The notes under the pieces are model-generated. The model made no database searches, was not told the origin of the DNA, and was given only the letters and a program-made list of their open reading frames with translations. Below, piece by piece: positions 34,609 through 43,802 of a stretch of DNA of 64,000 nt; position 1 is the stretch's first letter; each line of letters starts with the position of its first letter. The position numbers and the translations under genes were made by a program. This DNA comes from Streptomyces sp. NBC_01288. GTDB lineage: Bacteria; Actinomycetota; Actinomycetes; Streptomycetales; Streptomycetaceae. The stretch is taken from the NCBI RefSeq assembly GCF_035982055.1, contig NZ_CP108427.1, forward strand, positions 5,269,001-5,333,000, in the 5' to 3' direction.

Positions 34609-37600
34609 CAATCGACCCACGTCTGCTCCGGTACGCCCGCGCCACCCGCTTCTTCCTGATGGCGGTCGTCGGCCTGGGTGCTGTCGGTGCGCTGCTGGTC
34701 ATCGCGCAGGCGATGCTCATCGCGGAGGTCGTGGTCGGTGCCTTCCAGCACAGGATGTCCGTCGGTGAACTCGGCACTCCCCTGGTGCTGTTGGCGATGG
34801 TCGCCGTCGGCCGCGCCCTCGTCTCCTGGCTCACCGAACTCGCCGCCCACCGCGCCAGCGCCGCCGTGAAGTCGGAGCTACGGCGACGGCTGCTGGAGCG
34901 TTCCGTGGAACTGGGCCCCGGCTGGCTGAGCGGGCAGCGGACCGGTTCGCTGGTCGCCCTCGCCACCCGAGGTGTCGACGCCCTCGACGACTACTTCTCG
35001 CGCTACCTCCCGCAGTTGGGCCTCGCGATCGTCGTCCCCGTGGCGGTACTGGCGCGGATCGTCACCGAGGACTGGGTCTCGGCGGCGATCATCGTCGGCA
35101 CCCTGCCGCTCATCCCGCTCTTCATGGTGATGATCGGCTGGGCCACGCAGTCCCGGATGGACCGTCAGTGGCAGTTGCTCTCCCGGCTCTCCGGGCACTT
35201 CCTGGACGTGGTCGCGGGGCTGCCGACCCTGAAGGTGTTCGGCCGGGCCAAGGCGCAGGCCGACTCGATCCGGCGCATCACCGGCGAGTACCGGCAGGCG
35301 ACCATGCGGACCCTACGGATCGCCTTCGTCTCCTCCTTCGCCCTGGAACTCCTCGCCACCCTCTCCGTGGCCCTGGTCGCCGTGACGATCGGCATGCGCC
35401 TCGTCCACGGCGACATGGACCTCTACATCGGTCTCGTCGTCCTCGTCCTGGCACCCGAGGCGTACCTGCCGCTGCGCCAGGTGGGCGCGCAGTACCACGC
35501 GGCGGCGGAGGGCCTCGCCGCCGCCGAGGAGATCTTCTCGGTACTGGAGACACCGGTACCGGCCTCGGGCACCACCGAAGTGCCGTCGGACGCCCTGGAC
35601 TTCGAGGACGTGACGGTCCGGTACCCCGGGCGGTCCGCCGACGCCGTATCGGACACGTCCTTCACCGTGGAACCCGGAGAGACGGTCGCCCTCGTCGGCC
35701 CGAGCGGCTCGGGCAAGTCCACTTTGTTGAACGCCCTGTTGGGGTTCGTACGGCCCACCGAAGGCCGGGTGCGCGTTGGGGGAGTCGATCTCACCGACGT
35801 CGACCTGGAGCGGTGGCGGTCGCGGATCGCCTGGGTGCCGCAACGCCCGCAGCTGTACGCCGGGACGATCGCCGAGAACGTACGGCTCGCTCGCCCCGAC
35901 GCCGACGACACCGCCGTGCGGCGGGCGTTGGCCGATGCGGGCGCCCTGGACTTCGTGGACGCGCTGCCCGAGGGCATCGGGAGCGTGCTCGGCGAGGACG
36001 GGGCCGGACTGTCCGCCGGGCAGCGGCAGCGGCTCGCCCTCGCCCGGGCCTTCCTCGCCGACCGGCCCGTCCTGCTCCTCGACGAACCGACGGCCGCGCT
36101 GGACGGAGCGACCGAGGCCGAAGTGGTCGAGGCGGTACGGCGGTTGGCGGTCGGGCGGACGGTCCTGCTCGTGGTGCACCGCCCGGCCCTGCTGGCGGTG
36201 GCCGACCGGGTGGTGCGGGTGACGGAGGGCGCGGCCGCGATCCACGCGGAGGCCGTGCCGGCGCTCACCGAGACGACTCCGGTCCCGTCGGAGGCGCCGG
36301 TGAGTGCCGTGGCTCCCGACGAGCCGGAGACGCGGCTCGCCGCACACGCGGGAGGTGTCCTCGCCCGTGTCCGTGCCATGTCCGGTGCCCGGCGTGGGCG
36401 TCTCGCCCTGGCGCTGCTGCTCGGAAGTCTCGCGCTGGGCAGTGCCGTCGGGCTCATGGGCACCTCGGGGTGGCTGATCTCGCGGGCCTCGCAGCAGCCG
36501 CCCGTGCTGTACCTGATGGTGGCCGTGACGGCGACGCGGACCTTCGGGATCGGGCGGGCCGTGTTCCGGTACGCGGAGCGGCTCGTGTCGCACGACGCGG
36601 TGCTGCGGATGCTGGCCGACACCCGGGTCGCCGTCTACCGGCGCCTCGAACGGCTGGCGCCCGCCGGGCTGCGCGACACCCGGCGCGGCGATCTGCTGTC
36701 CCGGCTCGTCGCCGACGTGGACGCGCTCCAGGACTACTGGCTGCGCTGGCTGCTGCCCGCCGGGGTCGCGATCACCGTCTCCGCGGCGACGGTCGGTTTC
36801 ACGGCCTGGCTGCTCCCCGAGGCCGGTGCCGCCCTCGCGGTCGGTCTCCTCGCGGCCGGCGTCGGCGTCCCCCTCGTGACCGGTGCCGTGGCCCGCCGTG
36901 CAGAACGGCGCTTGGCCCCCGCCCGCGGGGAACTCGCCACCCGCGTGACCGAACTGCTCACCGGCACCGCCGAGTTGACGGTCGCCGGCGCACTGCCCGC
37001 CCGTACCGCCGAGGCCGAGCGCGCCGACAGCACCCTCACCCGGATCGCCTCCCGCGCCGCCACCGCCACCGCGCTCGGCGACGGCCTCACCGCACTGATC
37101 TCCGGCCTGACCGTCGCAGCCACCGCACTCGTGGCCGCCCAGGCCGTCGCCGCGGGACGACTCAGCGGCGTGTTGACGGCGGTCGTCGTCCTCACCCCGC
37201 TCGCCGCCTTCGAGGCCGTCCTCGGACTGCCCCTCGCCGTGCAGTACCGGCAGCGGGTCCGCAAGAGCGCCGAGCGCGTGTACGAGGTGCTGGACGCCCC
37301 CGAGCCCGTACGGGAACCGGAGCGGCCCCGCCAGGCGCCCGCGACACCCTTCCCGCTCGTCGTACAGGGACTGGCCGCCCGGCACTCCGGGCAGGACCGG
37401 GACGCGCTCGCCGGGCTCGACCTGACGTTGGAGAAGGGGCGCAGGGTCGCCGTGGTCGGCACCTCCGGGTCCGGCAAGACGACGCTGGCGCAGGTGCTGC
37501 TGCGGTTCCTCGACGCGGACGCGGGTTCGTACACACTGGCCGGCGTGGACGCGTACGCCCTGGACGGCGACGACGTACGACGGCTCGTCGGGCTGTGTGC

Positions 37601-38099
37601 GCAGGACGCGCACCTCTTCGACAGCTCGGTGCGCGAGAACCTGCTCCTCGCGAAGAAGGACGCGACCGAGGACGAACTGCGGGCCGCGCTGGAACGCGCC
37701 CGGCTGCTCGACTGGGCCGACGGGCTGCCCGACGGTCTCGACACGCTCGTCGGTGAACACGGGGCGCGGCTCTCCGGCGGGCAGCGGCAGCGGCTGGCGC
37801 TCGCGCGTGCCCTGCTCGCCGACTTCCCGGTCCTCGTGCTCGACGAACCCGCCGAACACCTGGATCTGGCGACCGCCGACGCGCTCACCGCCGATCTGCT
37901 GGCCGCCACGGAGGGCCGTACGACACTGCTCATCACGCACCGGCTCGCGGGCCTGGAGGACGTGGACGAGGTGATCGTGCTGGACGAGGGACGGGTCGTG
38001 CAGCGGGGTCCGTACGCCGGACTGGCCTCCGTGGAGGGGCCGTTGCGGGGGATGGCGGAGCGGGAGGCGGAGTCGGAGCTGCTGGTGGCCGCCGGGTAG
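34602..38099 (+). CDS. cydCD: Fused CydD-CydC ABC transporter
   Basis: About 1165 residues made of two full ABC exporter halves. The first half has six helices, then Walker A GPSGSGKST, signature LSAGQRQRLALARA and Walker B VLLLDEPTAALD. The second has helices, GTSGSGKTT, LSGGQRQRLALARA and VLVLDEPAEHLD. CydDC exports glutathione/cysteine or moves haem and is needed to assemble bd oxidase; in streptomycetes the two subunits are one polypeptide. GTG 34602 is preferred over GTG 34593 because AAGAGG lies about 10 bp before it but only one base before the other. Confidence 0.94.
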   Translation: MKPIDPRLLRYARATRFFLMAVVGLGAVGALLVIAQAMLIAEVVVGAFQHRMSVGELGTPLVLLAMVAVGRALVSWLTELAAHRASAAVKSELRRRLLERSVELGPGWLSGQRTGSLVALATRGVDALDDYFSRYLPQLGLAIVVPVAVLARIVTEDWVSAAIIVGTLPLIPLFMVMIGWATQSRMDRQWQLLSRLSGHFLDVVAGLPTLKVFGRAKAQADSIRRITGEYRQATMRTLRIAFVSSFALELLATLSVALVAVTIGMRLVHGDMDLYIGLVVLVLAPEAYLPLRQVGAQYHAAAEGLAAAEEIFSVLETPVPASGTTEVPSDALDFEDVTVRYPGRSADAVSDTSFTVEPGETVALVGPSGSGKSTLLNALLGFVRPTEGRVRVGGVDLTDVDLERWRSRIAWVPQRPQLYAGTIAENVRLARPDADDTAVRRALADAGALDFVDALPEGIGSVLGEDGAGLSAGQRQRLALARAFLADRPVLLLDEPTAALDGATEAEVVEAVRRLAVGRTVLLVVHRPALLAVADRVVRVTEGAAAIHAEAVPALTETTPVPSEAPVSAVAPDEPETRLAAHAGGVLARVRAMSGARRGRLALALLLGSLALGSAVGLMGTSGWLISRASQQPPVLYLMVAVTATRTFGIGRAVFRYAERLVSHDAVLRMLADTRVAVYRRLERLAPAGLRDTRRGDLLSRLVADVDALQDYWLRWLLPAGVAITVSAATVGFTAWLLPEAGAALAVGLLAAGVGVPLVTGAVARRAERRLAPARGELATRVTELLTGTAELTVAGALPARTAEAERADSTLTRIASRAATATALGDGLTALISGLTVAATALVAAQAVAAGRLSGVLTAVVVLTPLAAFEAVLGLPLAVQYRQRVRKSAERVYEVLDAPEPVREPERPRQAPATPFPLVVQGLAARHSGQDRDALAGLDLTLEKGRRVAVVGTSGSGKTTLAQVLLRFLDADAGSYTLAGVDAYALDGDDVRRLVGLCAQDAHLFDSSVRENLLLAKKDATEDELRAALERARLLDWADGLPDGLDTLVGEHGARLSGGQRQRLALARALLADFPVLVLDEPAEHLDLATADALTADLLAATEGRTTLLITHRLAGLEDVDEVIVLDEGRVVQRGPYAGLASVEGPLRGMAEREAESELLVAAG

Positions 38100-38160
38100 G
38101 GGGTCTGGTGGCCGGACCGCTCGACTTTCCGTGGCAAAGGGGACTAATTAGGCTCGACGT

Positions 38161-39849
38161 ATGTCAGCCGCAGCGCGCCCCGGTCCCCCGCCGCCGTCCG
38201 CCCCGGGACTCTCGGCCGAACTGGCCGTCCGCGTCCCGCAGTTGCTGGAGGCGATGCGGTCCGTGGGGAGCGGGCTCGAACTGCACTCCACGCTGGAGCG
38301 GATCTGTGAGGCGGCGGCCACGCTGACGGACGCCCGTTACGCGGGGATCGGCGTCGTCGACGAGGACGGCGACGCGCTCGCCGACTTCGTCTTCCACGGG
38401 GTCGACGCGGGGACCGCGCGGCGCATCGGGCGGTTCCCCGACGGGCACAAGGGGCTGCTCGGCGCGCTCGTCCGGGAGTCGGAGCCGGTTCGGCTGGCGG
38501 ATGTGACCGAGGACCCGCGCTCTTGGGGCTTCCCCGACCACCATCCTCGGATGCGCGGCTTCCTCGGCGTTCCCATCCGCGTCTCGGGAGAGGTCTTCGG
38601 GAACCTCTATCTGGGCGAGAAGCGCGGCGGGGGCGTCTTCAACGACTACGACGTCAGCATGGTCCGGGTGCTGGCGACCGAGGCGGGTATCGCCATCGGC
38701 AACGCCCGTCTGTACGAGGCCGCCAAGCAGCGCGAGCGGTGGATCGACGGGTCGGTGGCCGTCACGACGGCGCTGTTGTCCGGCGGGGATGCCGAGGACG
38801 CGTTGCAGGTCGTCGCGGAACGGGCCCGCCGGCTGTCCGGTTCGGCGGCCGGGATCGTGCTGTTGCCCGCGGCCGAGGGCGGCATGGAGATCGTCGCCGT
38901 GTCCTCGGAACAGCCGTCGGACCAGCTCGGCAGGGTCGTCGCGCCGGACAGCGAGATCATCGCGCAACTCCTCGACGGACGGCCGGTGTTCGTGGTGGAC
39001 GCGGCCACCGATCCCCGGATGCTCAGCGCCCTCGCGCGCGCGTATGGCCCGATCATGGCGCTGCCCCTGCAGAGCGGAGGCCGCGTCCTGGGGGCCCTGG
39101 TCACGCCGCGCGCGCAGGGCGAGCGGCCGTTCACGGAGGCCGAGCGCACTCTCGCGATCCAGTTCGCCTCGCAGGCCGCGCTCGCGCTGATGATGGCCGA
39201 GGCGCAGCGCGACCGGGAGCGGCTCGCGGTGTTCGAGGACCGCGACCGGATCGCCCGTGACCTGCACGATCTGGTCATCCAACGGCTGTTCGCCACCGGG
39301 ATGATGCTGGAGAGCGCCCAGCGCGGGTCGCTCGTCCCCGAGGTGCGGCACGGTGTGGCCAACGCCGTCGACGAACTCGACGTCACCATCCAGGAGATCC
39401 GCACCGCGATCTTCGCGCTCCAGCAGGGCCCCGCCGAGGCGCCCTCCGGGCTGCGCACGCGGGTGCTGCGGGAGATCAACATGGCGGCCGTGCCGCTCGG
39501 TTTCCAGCCCGGGCACCGTTTCGTCGGCGCGGTCGACACGACGGTCGGCGACCTCACCGGCAAGAACCTCATCGCGGCCCTGCGCGAGGCCCTCTCCAAC
39601 GCGTTCCGGCACGCGGAGGCGTCCCGGATCGAGGTTGTCGTCGACGCGACCGCGACCTTGCCGGACGGCCGGCCCGGCGTACGGCTCACCGTCGCGGACG
39701 ACGGCGTCGGCATCCCCGCCGACGGCCGGCGCAGCGGCCTGCAGAACCTCAAACGCCGGGCCGAATCCCTGGGCGGCGACAGCTGGTACGGGCCGGGCAT
39801 CGGCGAGGACGGCGGCGGTACGACGGTGGTGTGGCAGGCGCCCCACTGA
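38161..39849 (+). CDS. GAF-domain sensor histidine kinase, DevS/DosT-like
   Basis: A 562-residue soluble kinase: GAF-A (about 35-190), GAF-B (about 205-345), then a HisKA_3/HATPase pair with DRDRIARDLHDLVIQRLF (phosphorylated His369) and the ATP-binding blocks REALSNAFRHA and VADDGVGIP. Architecture and wording closely follow mycobacterial DevS/DosT, which sense O2 and redox through haem in GAF-A; the GFPDHHPRMRGFLGVPIR stretch (123-140), around the region of the DevS haem His, is retained. Haem binding is inference. It lies 61 bp after cydCD on the same strand. No response regulator is beside it. ATG 38161 starts the domain cleanly. Confidence 0.92.
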   Translation: MSAAARPGPPPPSAPGLSAELAVRVPQLLEAMRSVGSGLELHSTLERICEAAATLTDARYAGIGVVDEDGDALADFVFHGVDAGTARRIGRFPDGHKGLLGALVRESEPVRLADVTEDPRSWGFPDHHPRMRGFLGVPIRVSGEVFGNLYLGEKRGGGVFNDYDVSMVRVLATEAGIAIGNARLYEAAKQRERWIDGSVAVTTALLSGGDAEDALQVVAERARRLSGSAAGIVLLPAAEGGMEIVAVSSEQPSDQLGRVVAPDSEIIAQLLDGRPVFVVDAATDPRMLSALARAYGPIMALPLQSGGRVLGALVTPRAQGERPFTEAERTLAIQFASQAALALMMAEAQRDRERLAVFEDRDRIARDLHDLVIQRLFATGMMLESAQRGSLVPEVRHGVANAVDELDVTIQEIRTAIFALQQGPAEAPSGLRTRVLREINMAAVPLGFQPGHRFVGAVDTTVGDLTGKNLIAALREALSNAFRHAEASRIEVVVDATATLPDGRPGVRLTVADDGVGIPADGRRSGLQNLKRRAESLGGDSWYGPGIGEDGGGTTVVWQAPH

Positions 39850-39865
39850 GCCCCGGCGGGACCCT

Positions 39866-40190
39866 GTCCGGTGCGGCTTCCGCGGAGCCCCGGTCGGGAC
39901 GCTGTCGGGTGCGGCTTCGGCTGAGCCCTGTCGGGATCCTGTCCGCCGTGACTCCCGCTGAGCCTTGTCGGACACCCGTCCGCTGTGACTCCCGCTGAGC
40001 CCTGTCGGGCGCCCGTCCGGTATGGCTTCCGCGGAGCCCCGGTCGGGACGCTGTCGGGTGCGGCTTCGGCTGAGCCCGGTCGGGATCCTGTCCGCCGTGA
40101 CTCCCGCTGAGCCCTGCCGGACACCCGTCCGGTATGGCTTCCGCCGGGGCCTGCCGGACACCTGCCCGCCGTGGCTCCCGCTCAGCCGTT
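39866..40190. repeat. 37-bp tandem repeat array (about 8.7 copies)
   Basis: Units start at 39866, 39904, 39941, 39978, 40015, 40053, 40090, 40127 and 40164; a generic unit reads GTCCG, then a six-base filler, CTCCCGCTGAGCCC, TGTCGGACACCC. Units 1-3 recur almost unchanged as units 5-7, giving a 149-bp higher-order period. The array fills the 413-bp gap between the kinase and the M23 peptidase. 37 is not a multiple of 3, so it is not coding. Confidence 0.85.
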
Positions 40191-40262
40191 CGCAGCAACG
40201 CGTCCCCCATGCGTACGACTTGGACAGGGCCCTCGCCCGCCGCGCGGGTCACGATCGCTGAC

Positions 40263-41306
40263 ATGCGCTCATCTCGCCGTCATCCACTGCTCGTTCCGGT
40301 GCTGCTGTGCGCGCTCGCCGTGCTGGCGGCTCGCCCCGGCGACGACGACACCCACACCGCCGCTGGTGCCAGTGCGGAGGTGGCGCGGCTGTACCAGGAC
40401 GCGGCCGTCGCGGCGCAGCGGTACGAGGCGGGGCGGCAGGAGGCCGACGCGCAACGGGCCCGGGCCCAGCGGGTCGAGGGTCAACTGGACCGTGAACGGC
40501 GGGAGATCGCCCGGCTGCACGAGGACCTGGGCCGGATCGCCCGCGCCCAGTACCGCGGCGGCGGCGGTGTCCCGATGGCGGCTCGGATCCTCCTCGCGGA
40601 CAGCCCCGAGGATCTGATGCGCGATCAGCATGTCTTCTCCCAGGCGGATCTCGCCGTCGGCAACGCGCTCGGCAGGAGTCACCGGGCCGAGGTGCGGCTC
40701 GCCGGTGACGAGGCGAAGGCCGCGTCGGCGTGGCGGACGCTGGAGAGGCGCAACGCCGAACTCGCCGACCTGAAGCAGGGCATCCAGCGGAGACTCGACG
40801 AGGCGCGCGGGCAGTTGCAGGGTCAGGCGGACGCCTCGGTCGCGGCGGGCAGTTGCCGGGGCGCCGTCCGCCTCGACCAGCCGCCGGCCCGGGTCACCGA
40901 CCCGTGGGTCGCGCCGGTGGAGACCGTCGAACTGTCCGCGGGCTTCGGCAGCGGCGGCTCCCGCTGGGCGAACCGGCACACCGGCCAGGACTTCGCGGTG
41001 CCCATCGGCACGCCGGTCAGGGCGGCCGGGGCGGGCCGGGTGGTGCGGGTGTCCTGCGGAGGCGCCTTCGGCATCGAGATCGTCGTCGAGCACCCGGGCG
41101 GCTACTACACGCAGTACGCCCACCTCGCCGCCGTCACCGTCGACCAGGGGGACCGCGTCACCACCGGCCAGTGGATCGCCCAGTCCGGCACGACCGGCAA
41201 CTCCACCGGCCCACACCTGCACTTCGAGGTACGGGTCACCCCGGACATGGGATCGGCGGTCGACCCCCTGCCCTGGCTGGCCCAGCGGGGCGTACCGATC
41301 GGCTGA
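40263..41306 (+). CDS. Secreted M23 (LytM-type) peptidase with coiled-coil
   Basis: A 347-residue exported protein. A signal peptide (RRHPLLVPVLLCALAVLAA) covers residues 4-22. A long coiled coil follows (about 35-190), then the M23 domain with metal ligands in NRHTGQDFAVP (His, Asp) and GPHLHFEVR (HXH). Such proteins cut peptidoglycan cross-links or, like EnvC and RipC, act in division-site remodelling. Both HXXXD and HXH are intact, so it is likely active. ATG 40263 starts the signal peptide; no clear Shine-Dalgarno is seen. The 37-bp repeats lie directly upstream. Confidence 0.9.
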   Translation: MRSSRRHPLLVPVLLCALAVLAARPGDDDTHTAAGASAEVARLYQDAAVAAQRYEAGRQEADAQRARAQRVEGQLDRERREIARLHEDLGRIARAQYRGGGGVPMAARILLADSPEDLMRDQHVFSQADLAVGNALGRSHRAEVRLAGDEAKAASAWRTLERRNAELADLKQGIQRRLDEARGQLQGQADASVAAGSCRGAVRLDQPPARVTDPWVAPVETVELSAGFGSGGSRWANRHTGQDFAVPIGTPVRAAGAGRVVRVSCGGAFGIEIVVEHPGGYYTQYAHLAAVTVDQGDRVTTGQWIAQSGTTGNSTGPHLHFEVRVTPDMGSAVDPLPWLAQRGVPIG

Positions 41307-41353
41307 GCCTGCGGGTAAGTACCGTGCTCCAGGCCTGCGGCCCTTACCGGCCC

Positions 41354-42223
41354 TTACCGGCGCTCGGCCAGCATCCGCTCGATCACGACCGCCACGCCGT
41401 CCTCGTTGTTGTCGACGGTCCGCCCGGAGGCCGCCGCGAGCACATCGGGGTGCGCGTTGCCCATCGCGTACGACCGTCCCGCCCAGGTGAGCATCTCGAC
41501 GTCGTTCGGCATGTCCCCGAAGGCGACAACCTCCTCGGGCGCGATACCGCGCTCCGCACAGCACAGGGCGAGGGTGCTCGCCTTGGAGACGCCGGGCCCG
41601 CTGATCTCCAGGAGGGCGCTGGGGCTGGAGCGGGTGACGTTCGCGCGGTCGCCGAGGGCGAGGCGGGCGAGGTTCAGGAAGATGTCCGGGTCCAGCTCGG
41701 GGTGGAACGCGAGGATCTTCAGCACCGGCTCGTCGGCCCCCGGGGCGTCCGGCGCGAGGAGCTTCTCGGCGGTGGCGAGGCTGTCCGGTATCTCCATGTG
41801 CAGCTTCGGATACGCCTGCTCCTGGTAGAAGCCGTACGTCAGCTCGATCGCGTACACCGTCCCGGGCGCCGCCTCGCGCACCAGGCGTACGGCGTCGAGG
41901 GCGTTCTCCCGGGCCAGTTCGCGGACCTTCACGAAGCGGTGGGCGCCGGGGCCGCCGTGCAGGTCGACCACGGCGGCGCCGTTGCCGCAGATCGCCAGGC
42001 CGTGGCCGTGCACGTGGTCGCTGACGACGTCCATCCAGCGGGCCGGGCGCCCGGTGACGAAGAAGACCTCGACACCCGCCTCCTCGGCTGCCGCCAGGGC
42101 CGCCACCGTGCGGGGGGACACCGACTTGTCGTCGCGCAGCAGAGTGCCGTCCAGGTCGGTGGCGATCAGCCGTGGCGGGACGGCGGAGGCCGGGGTCTCG
42201 GGCTGTCGAGTAGCTGAGGTCAC
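41354..42223 (-). CDS. Cof-type HAD hydrolase (HAD-IIB), copy 1
   Basis: A 289-residue phosphatase. Motif I LIATDLDGTLL is near residue 20, motif II is in VFFVTGRP, and motif IV is in VAFGDMPNDVEML near 225, the pattern of the Cof/YbiV class that dephosphorylates sugar phosphates or FMN-like compounds. GTG 42223 is chosen (GGGAG about 10 bp upstream); ATG 42241 would add six residues. A second member of the same family lies at 53385-54188. Confidence 0.9.
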   Translation of the reverse strand: MTSATRQPETPASAVPPRLIATDLDGTLLRDDKSVSPRTVAALAAAEEAGVEVFFVTGRPARWMDVVSDHVHGHGLAICGNGAAVVDLHGGPGAHRFVKVRELARENALDAVRLVREAAPGTVYAIELTYGFYQEQAYPKLHMEIPDSLATAEKLLAPDAPGADEPVLKILAFHPELDPDIFLNLARLALGDRANVTRSSPSALLEISGPGVSKASTLALCCAERGIAPEEVVAFGDMPNDVEMLTWAGRSYAMGNAHPDVLAAASGRTVDNNEDGVAVVIERMLAERR

Positions 42224-42283
42224 CGGGCCATTCTCCCGCATATGTCCGCACGGCTGTGCGGGAGAGTGCACAGGTGAGTGGTT

Positions 42284-42304
42284 AACGCCCCTACCAGGGG
42301 CGTT
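42284..42304. terminator. Hairpin terminator of the flavin-oxidoreductase gene
   Basis: A perfect 9-bp stem, AACGCCCCT with AGGGGCGTT, and a 3-base loop, 38 bp past the stop of the leftward oxidoreductase gene. Confidence 0.75.
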
Positions 42305-42341
42305 GTGCTCTCCCCGATCCCGGCCGAGCAGCGGTGACGAC

Positions 42342-43244
42342 TCAGCGGAGCTGTGTCGGAGCCTCCATGGCGATCTGCTCGAAGATCTTCTCGTCCGCCA
42401 CGAAGTCGGAGTCCGGGATGGGCCAGTGGATCACGATGTCGGTGAAGCCCAGTTCCTGGTGCCGGCCCGCGAAATCGACGAAGGCGCCGAGGGACTCCAG
42501 CGGACGGCCGCGGTCCGGGGTGAAACCGGTGAGCAGGATCTTGTCGATCCCGGCCGCGTCCCGGCCGATCGCGGCGCAGGCGTCAGCCAGCTTGTCGACC
42601 TGCCCGCGAATGGCGTGAACCGACTGCTCGGGGGTGCCGTTCTCGAACAGCTTGGGGTCACCGGTGGTCACCCACGCCTGTCCGTACCGGGCGGCGAGCT
42701 TCAGCCCACGAGGTCCGGTGGCCGCTACTGCGAAGGGCAGCCGGGGCCGCTGCACACAGCCCGGGATGTTGCGCGCTTCGTGCGCCGAGTAGAAGTCGCC
42801 CTTGTACGACACCGAGTCCTCGGTGAGCAGCCGGTCCAGCAGCGGAACGAACTCCCCGAGCCGGTCGGCACGCTCACGCGGGGTCCACGGCTCCTGGCCG
42901 AGCGCGGTGGCGTCGAAGCCGGTGCCGCCCGCGCCGATGCCCAGGGTGACCCGCCCGTCGGAGACGTCGTCGAGCGAGATGAGGTCCTTGGCGAGGGTCA
43001 CCGGGTGCCGGAAGTTCGGCGAGGTGACGAGGGTGCCCAGACGCATCCGCTCGGTCACGGCCGCGGCGGCGGTCAGCGTCGGTACGGCACCGAACCACGG
43101 GCCGTCCCGGAAGGTGCGCCAGGAGAGGTGGTCGTAGGTGAAGCCGGTGTGGAAGCCGAGCTGCTCCGCGCGCTGCCAGGATTCGCGGCTCCCCTCGTTC
43201 CAGCGGAGGTACGGGAGGATCACGGTGCTCAGGCGCAGGCTCAT
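42342..43244 (-). CDS. LLM-class (luciferase-like) F420/FMN-dependent oxidoreductase
   Basis: A 300-residue TIM-barrel enzyme. Blocks of the luciferase-like family are visible: AEQLGFHTGFTYDH (about 26-39), LGTLVTSPNFRHPVTLAKD, GRVTLGIGAGG and PFAVAATGPRGLKLAA. Actinobacterial members use F420 or FMN to reduce or oxidise diverse substrates; the substrate is unknown. ATG 43244 begins the MSLRLSTV strand typical of the barrel. parS lies 27 bp upstream of the start. Confidence 0.9.
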   Translation of the reverse strand: MSLRLSTVILPYLRWNEGSRESWQRAEQLGFHTGFTYDHLSWRTFRDGPWFGAVPTLTAAAAVTERMRLGTLVTSPNFRHPVTLAKDLISLDDVSDGRVTLGIGAGGTGFDATALGQEPWTPRERADRLGEFVPLLDRLLTEDSVSYKGDFYSAHEARNIPGCVQRPRLPFAVAATGPRGLKLAARYGQAWVTTGDPKLFENGTPEQSVHAIRGQVDKLADACAAIGRDAAGIDKILLTGFTPDRGRPLESLGAFVDFAGRHQELGFTDIVIHWPIPDSDFVADEKIFEQIAMEAPTQLR

Positions 43245-43270
43245 GATTCCCAGGCTATGCGGCTGTCCCT

Positions 43271-43284
43271 GTTTCACGTGAAAC
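43271..43284. other. parS: parS site 9 (perfect)
   Basis: Perfect 14-bp palindrome in the 42-bp gap between two leftward genes: it starts 27 bp before the oxidoreductase ATG and ends two bases before the stop of the next gene (43287). Confidence 0.92.
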
Positions 43285-43286
43285 CG

Positions 43287-43733
43287 TCACCGTACGCGGC
43301 TGTTCAGCCACGGCGTGAGGACGATCATCGAGATCCACTCCTTGTGCGTCCGGTCGCCGGGCAGCGGGACGACCAGGTTGCAACTGGGCGGGAAACGGCG
43401 GGACTTGACGTAGGCGCGGCCGTCGAAGACCGAGCGGAGGAAGGCGGGGACGTCGTCGCGGGCGATGTCGGGGCAGTCGATGCCCTCGACCGTGATCAGC
43501 GCGTCGTCGTCGGGATAGAGCCGTACGCTCACCCGGGGCAGTCCGCCGAACTCGGCGAAGGCCTCGTGCGGGAGTGAACCGTCCGGGTCGGTGGTGACGC
43601 CGAAGCCCGCGGAGGTGCGGCGGGAGGTCTGGTCGGCGCCGATGTCATGGGTGACCTCGATCTCCCGCGCGTACTCGGACGCGATGGCGCGGAGGGCGGT
43701 GACGGCGGCCTCGGTGCTGTGGAAGTGGTCCAT
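43287..43733 (-). CDS. Unrecognised small protein
   Basis: A 148-residue soluble protein I do not recognise. It has a helical N-terminal part and a mixed alpha/beta middle (VSVRLYPDDDALITVEGIDCPD); the tail is DRTHKEWISMIVLTPWLN. It has no signal peptide or membrane segment. The start is ATG 43733 or ATG 43745; neither has a clear ribosome binding site. It runs leftward, 69 bp from the kptA stop, with parS at its own 3' end. Confidence 0.65.
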   Translation of the reverse strand: MDHFHSTEAAVTALRAIASEYAREIEVTHDIGADQTSRRTSAGFGVTTDPDGSLPHEAFAEFGGLPRVSVRLYPDDDALITVEGIDCPDIARDDVPAFLRSVFDGRAYVKSRRFPPSCNLVVPLPGDRTHKEWISMIVLTPWLNSRVR

Positions 43734-43802
43734 ACCACTGATCATGCCGAGGGTGGCGCGGCCGGGGCCATACCGGGGCGGTACTCCCTGGGCCGTGCGA
43801 GG

